Shown here piece after piece: positions 63,767 to 64,000 of a stretch of DNA of 64,000 nt (position 1 is its first letter; every line of letters begins with the position of its first letter). Both the position numbers and the translations under genes were made by a program. Source of the DNA: Comamonas odontotermitis (GTDB lineage: Bacteria; Pseudomonadota; Gammaproteobacteria; Burkholderiales; Burkholderiaceae_C). The notes beneath the pieces are model-generated. The model made no database searches, was not told the DNA's origin, and was given only the letters and a program-made list of their open reading frames with translations. The stretch lies in NCBI RefSeq assembly GCF_014207855.1, contig NZ_JACHKZ010000014.1, forward strand, positions 36,561 to 100,560, in the 5' to 3' direction.

Positions 63767-63917
63767 AACACAACCCTTGATACGTCGTTGCTTCGTCGGG
63801 GGCGCCCAGCTTTGTCGTCCGTCTGTATTGCCTGCGGCTTCGCCTGACGCGGCCCGGCCTGACGCGGCCAGGCGCCTCGTCTCAACCGCGAATCTGCGAT
63901 TTGCTGGGTTGTGTTAG
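63767..63917. mobile_element. Inverted-repeat-bounded element of 151 bp
   Basis: CTAACACAACCC (63767-63778) and GGGTTGTGTTAG (63906-63917) are perfect inverted repeats. The interior is GC-rich with a tandem GGCCTGACGCGGCC-like duplication near 63850-63870 and no gene. It lies 15 bases from the end of a partial gene on the minus strand. It may be a small non-autonomous element, or the end region of an IS whose coding part continues past the window. The rest of 63582-64000 has no gene apart from the partial one. Confidence 0.45.
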
Positions 63918-63932
63918 GTTCTATGTTTTGCG

Positions 63933-64000
63933 TCAAGCGACTTTCGGCAATAGTTGCTCCGGATTAAAGGCGGTCTGGCCTCTCCAAATTGCAAATGCCA
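63933..64000 (-). CDS. C-terminal end of an unidentified gene, cut by window edge
   Basis: On the minus strand a frame enters from beyond base 64000 and ends with TGA at 63933-63935; its last residues read AFAIWRGQTAFNPEQLLPKVA. This looks like a plausible protein C-terminus and not random frame. Next to the inverted-repeat element it could be a transposase end, but 21 residues are too few to say. Confidence 0.35.
   Translation of the reverse strand, partial: AFAIWRGQTAFNPEQLLPKVA

Noticed and set aside
63655..63936. 93-codon minus-strand frame near the window end.
   Set aside because: Runs through the inverted-repeat element, has an Arg/Ala/Gln-rich composition and no good ribosome site.

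Overview
The window is high-GC bacterial chromosome, and everything in it points to a betaproteobacterium of the family Comamonadaceae (Comamonas/Delftia/Acidovorax-like). Supporting signs are the lptA-lptB-rpoN block, a Bug/TctC solute-binding protein, three LysR regulators, a glycine-rich protein with an IPTL-CTERM-type tail, and several copies of a short intergenic palindrome with AGCTGCTGGCGC-type arms that is, from memory, common in this family. The genus assignment is inference. I see no tRNA or rRNA gene, no CRISPR array and no prophage module. Most genes are recognisable housekeeping or catabolic genes. The less ordinary material sits at about 13-16 kb, 21.5-26 kb, 45.6-48.3 kb, 51.5-55.3 kb and the last 400 bases.

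Layout. 1-4.8 kb: end of a SPOR-domain gene, dsbA, lptA-lptB and rpoN. 4.8-11.7 kb (mostly minus strand): DUF4124-glutaredoxin protein, LpxO-like hydroxylase, TPR-like membrane protein, CsaA-like RNA-binding protein, SMR efflux pump, the ohrR-ohr peroxide-defence pair, HpaI-type aldolase and 3-hydroxyacyl-CoA dehydrogenase. 11.8-21.5 kb: purT, glycine-rich IPTL-CTERM protein, tannase-family lipoprotein, amn, dbpA, a CDF transporter and dtd. 21.5-26 kb: an accessory stretch with an alpha/beta hydrolase, a small AT-richer membrane protein, a secreted protein with a duplicated domain and a CbrC-like protein. 26-30 kb: quinone reductase with a LysR gene, and a secreted M20 peptidase. 30-31.6 kb: dgoK-dgoA.

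31.8-41.7 kb is the most coherent functional locus. It holds a divergent RidA gene, a five-gene peptide ABC transporter, a PLP-dependent D-serine-dehydratase-like enzyme, an RpiR regulator and a D-aminoacylase. I read this as uptake and breakdown of peptides or N-acyl compounds containing D-amino acids. RidA would remove the reactive 2-aminoacrylate that the dehydratase releases. 41.9-45.6 kb has a Bug-type binding protein, a cupin, an acyl-CoA dehydrogenase and a LysR gene. 45.6-48.2 kb has an unpartnered type III-like DNA methyltransferase divergent from a small HTH regulator.

48.2-64 kb: TSUP permease, ybeZ-ybeY, then ruvA and ruvB separated by two paralogous secreted trypsin-like proteases. 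These are followed by a LysR gene, a histidine phosphatase, a DUF4136 lipoprotein, ttcA, folB, a pteridine-reductase-like SDR, a MidA-type methyltransferase, an unknown secreted protein, and at the edge an inverted-repeat element next to the end of an unidentified gene.

The most unusual non-coding signal is a family of three small palindromic elements (8196-8410, 51480-51622, 59093-59213). They share the terminal sequence GAACGTGTTTACGAT and a common right-hand block but carry different internal hairpins. Two are flanked on both sides by TTA, as expected of a MITE moved by an IS5-family-like transposase. The third lies exactly at the ruvA-protease junction.
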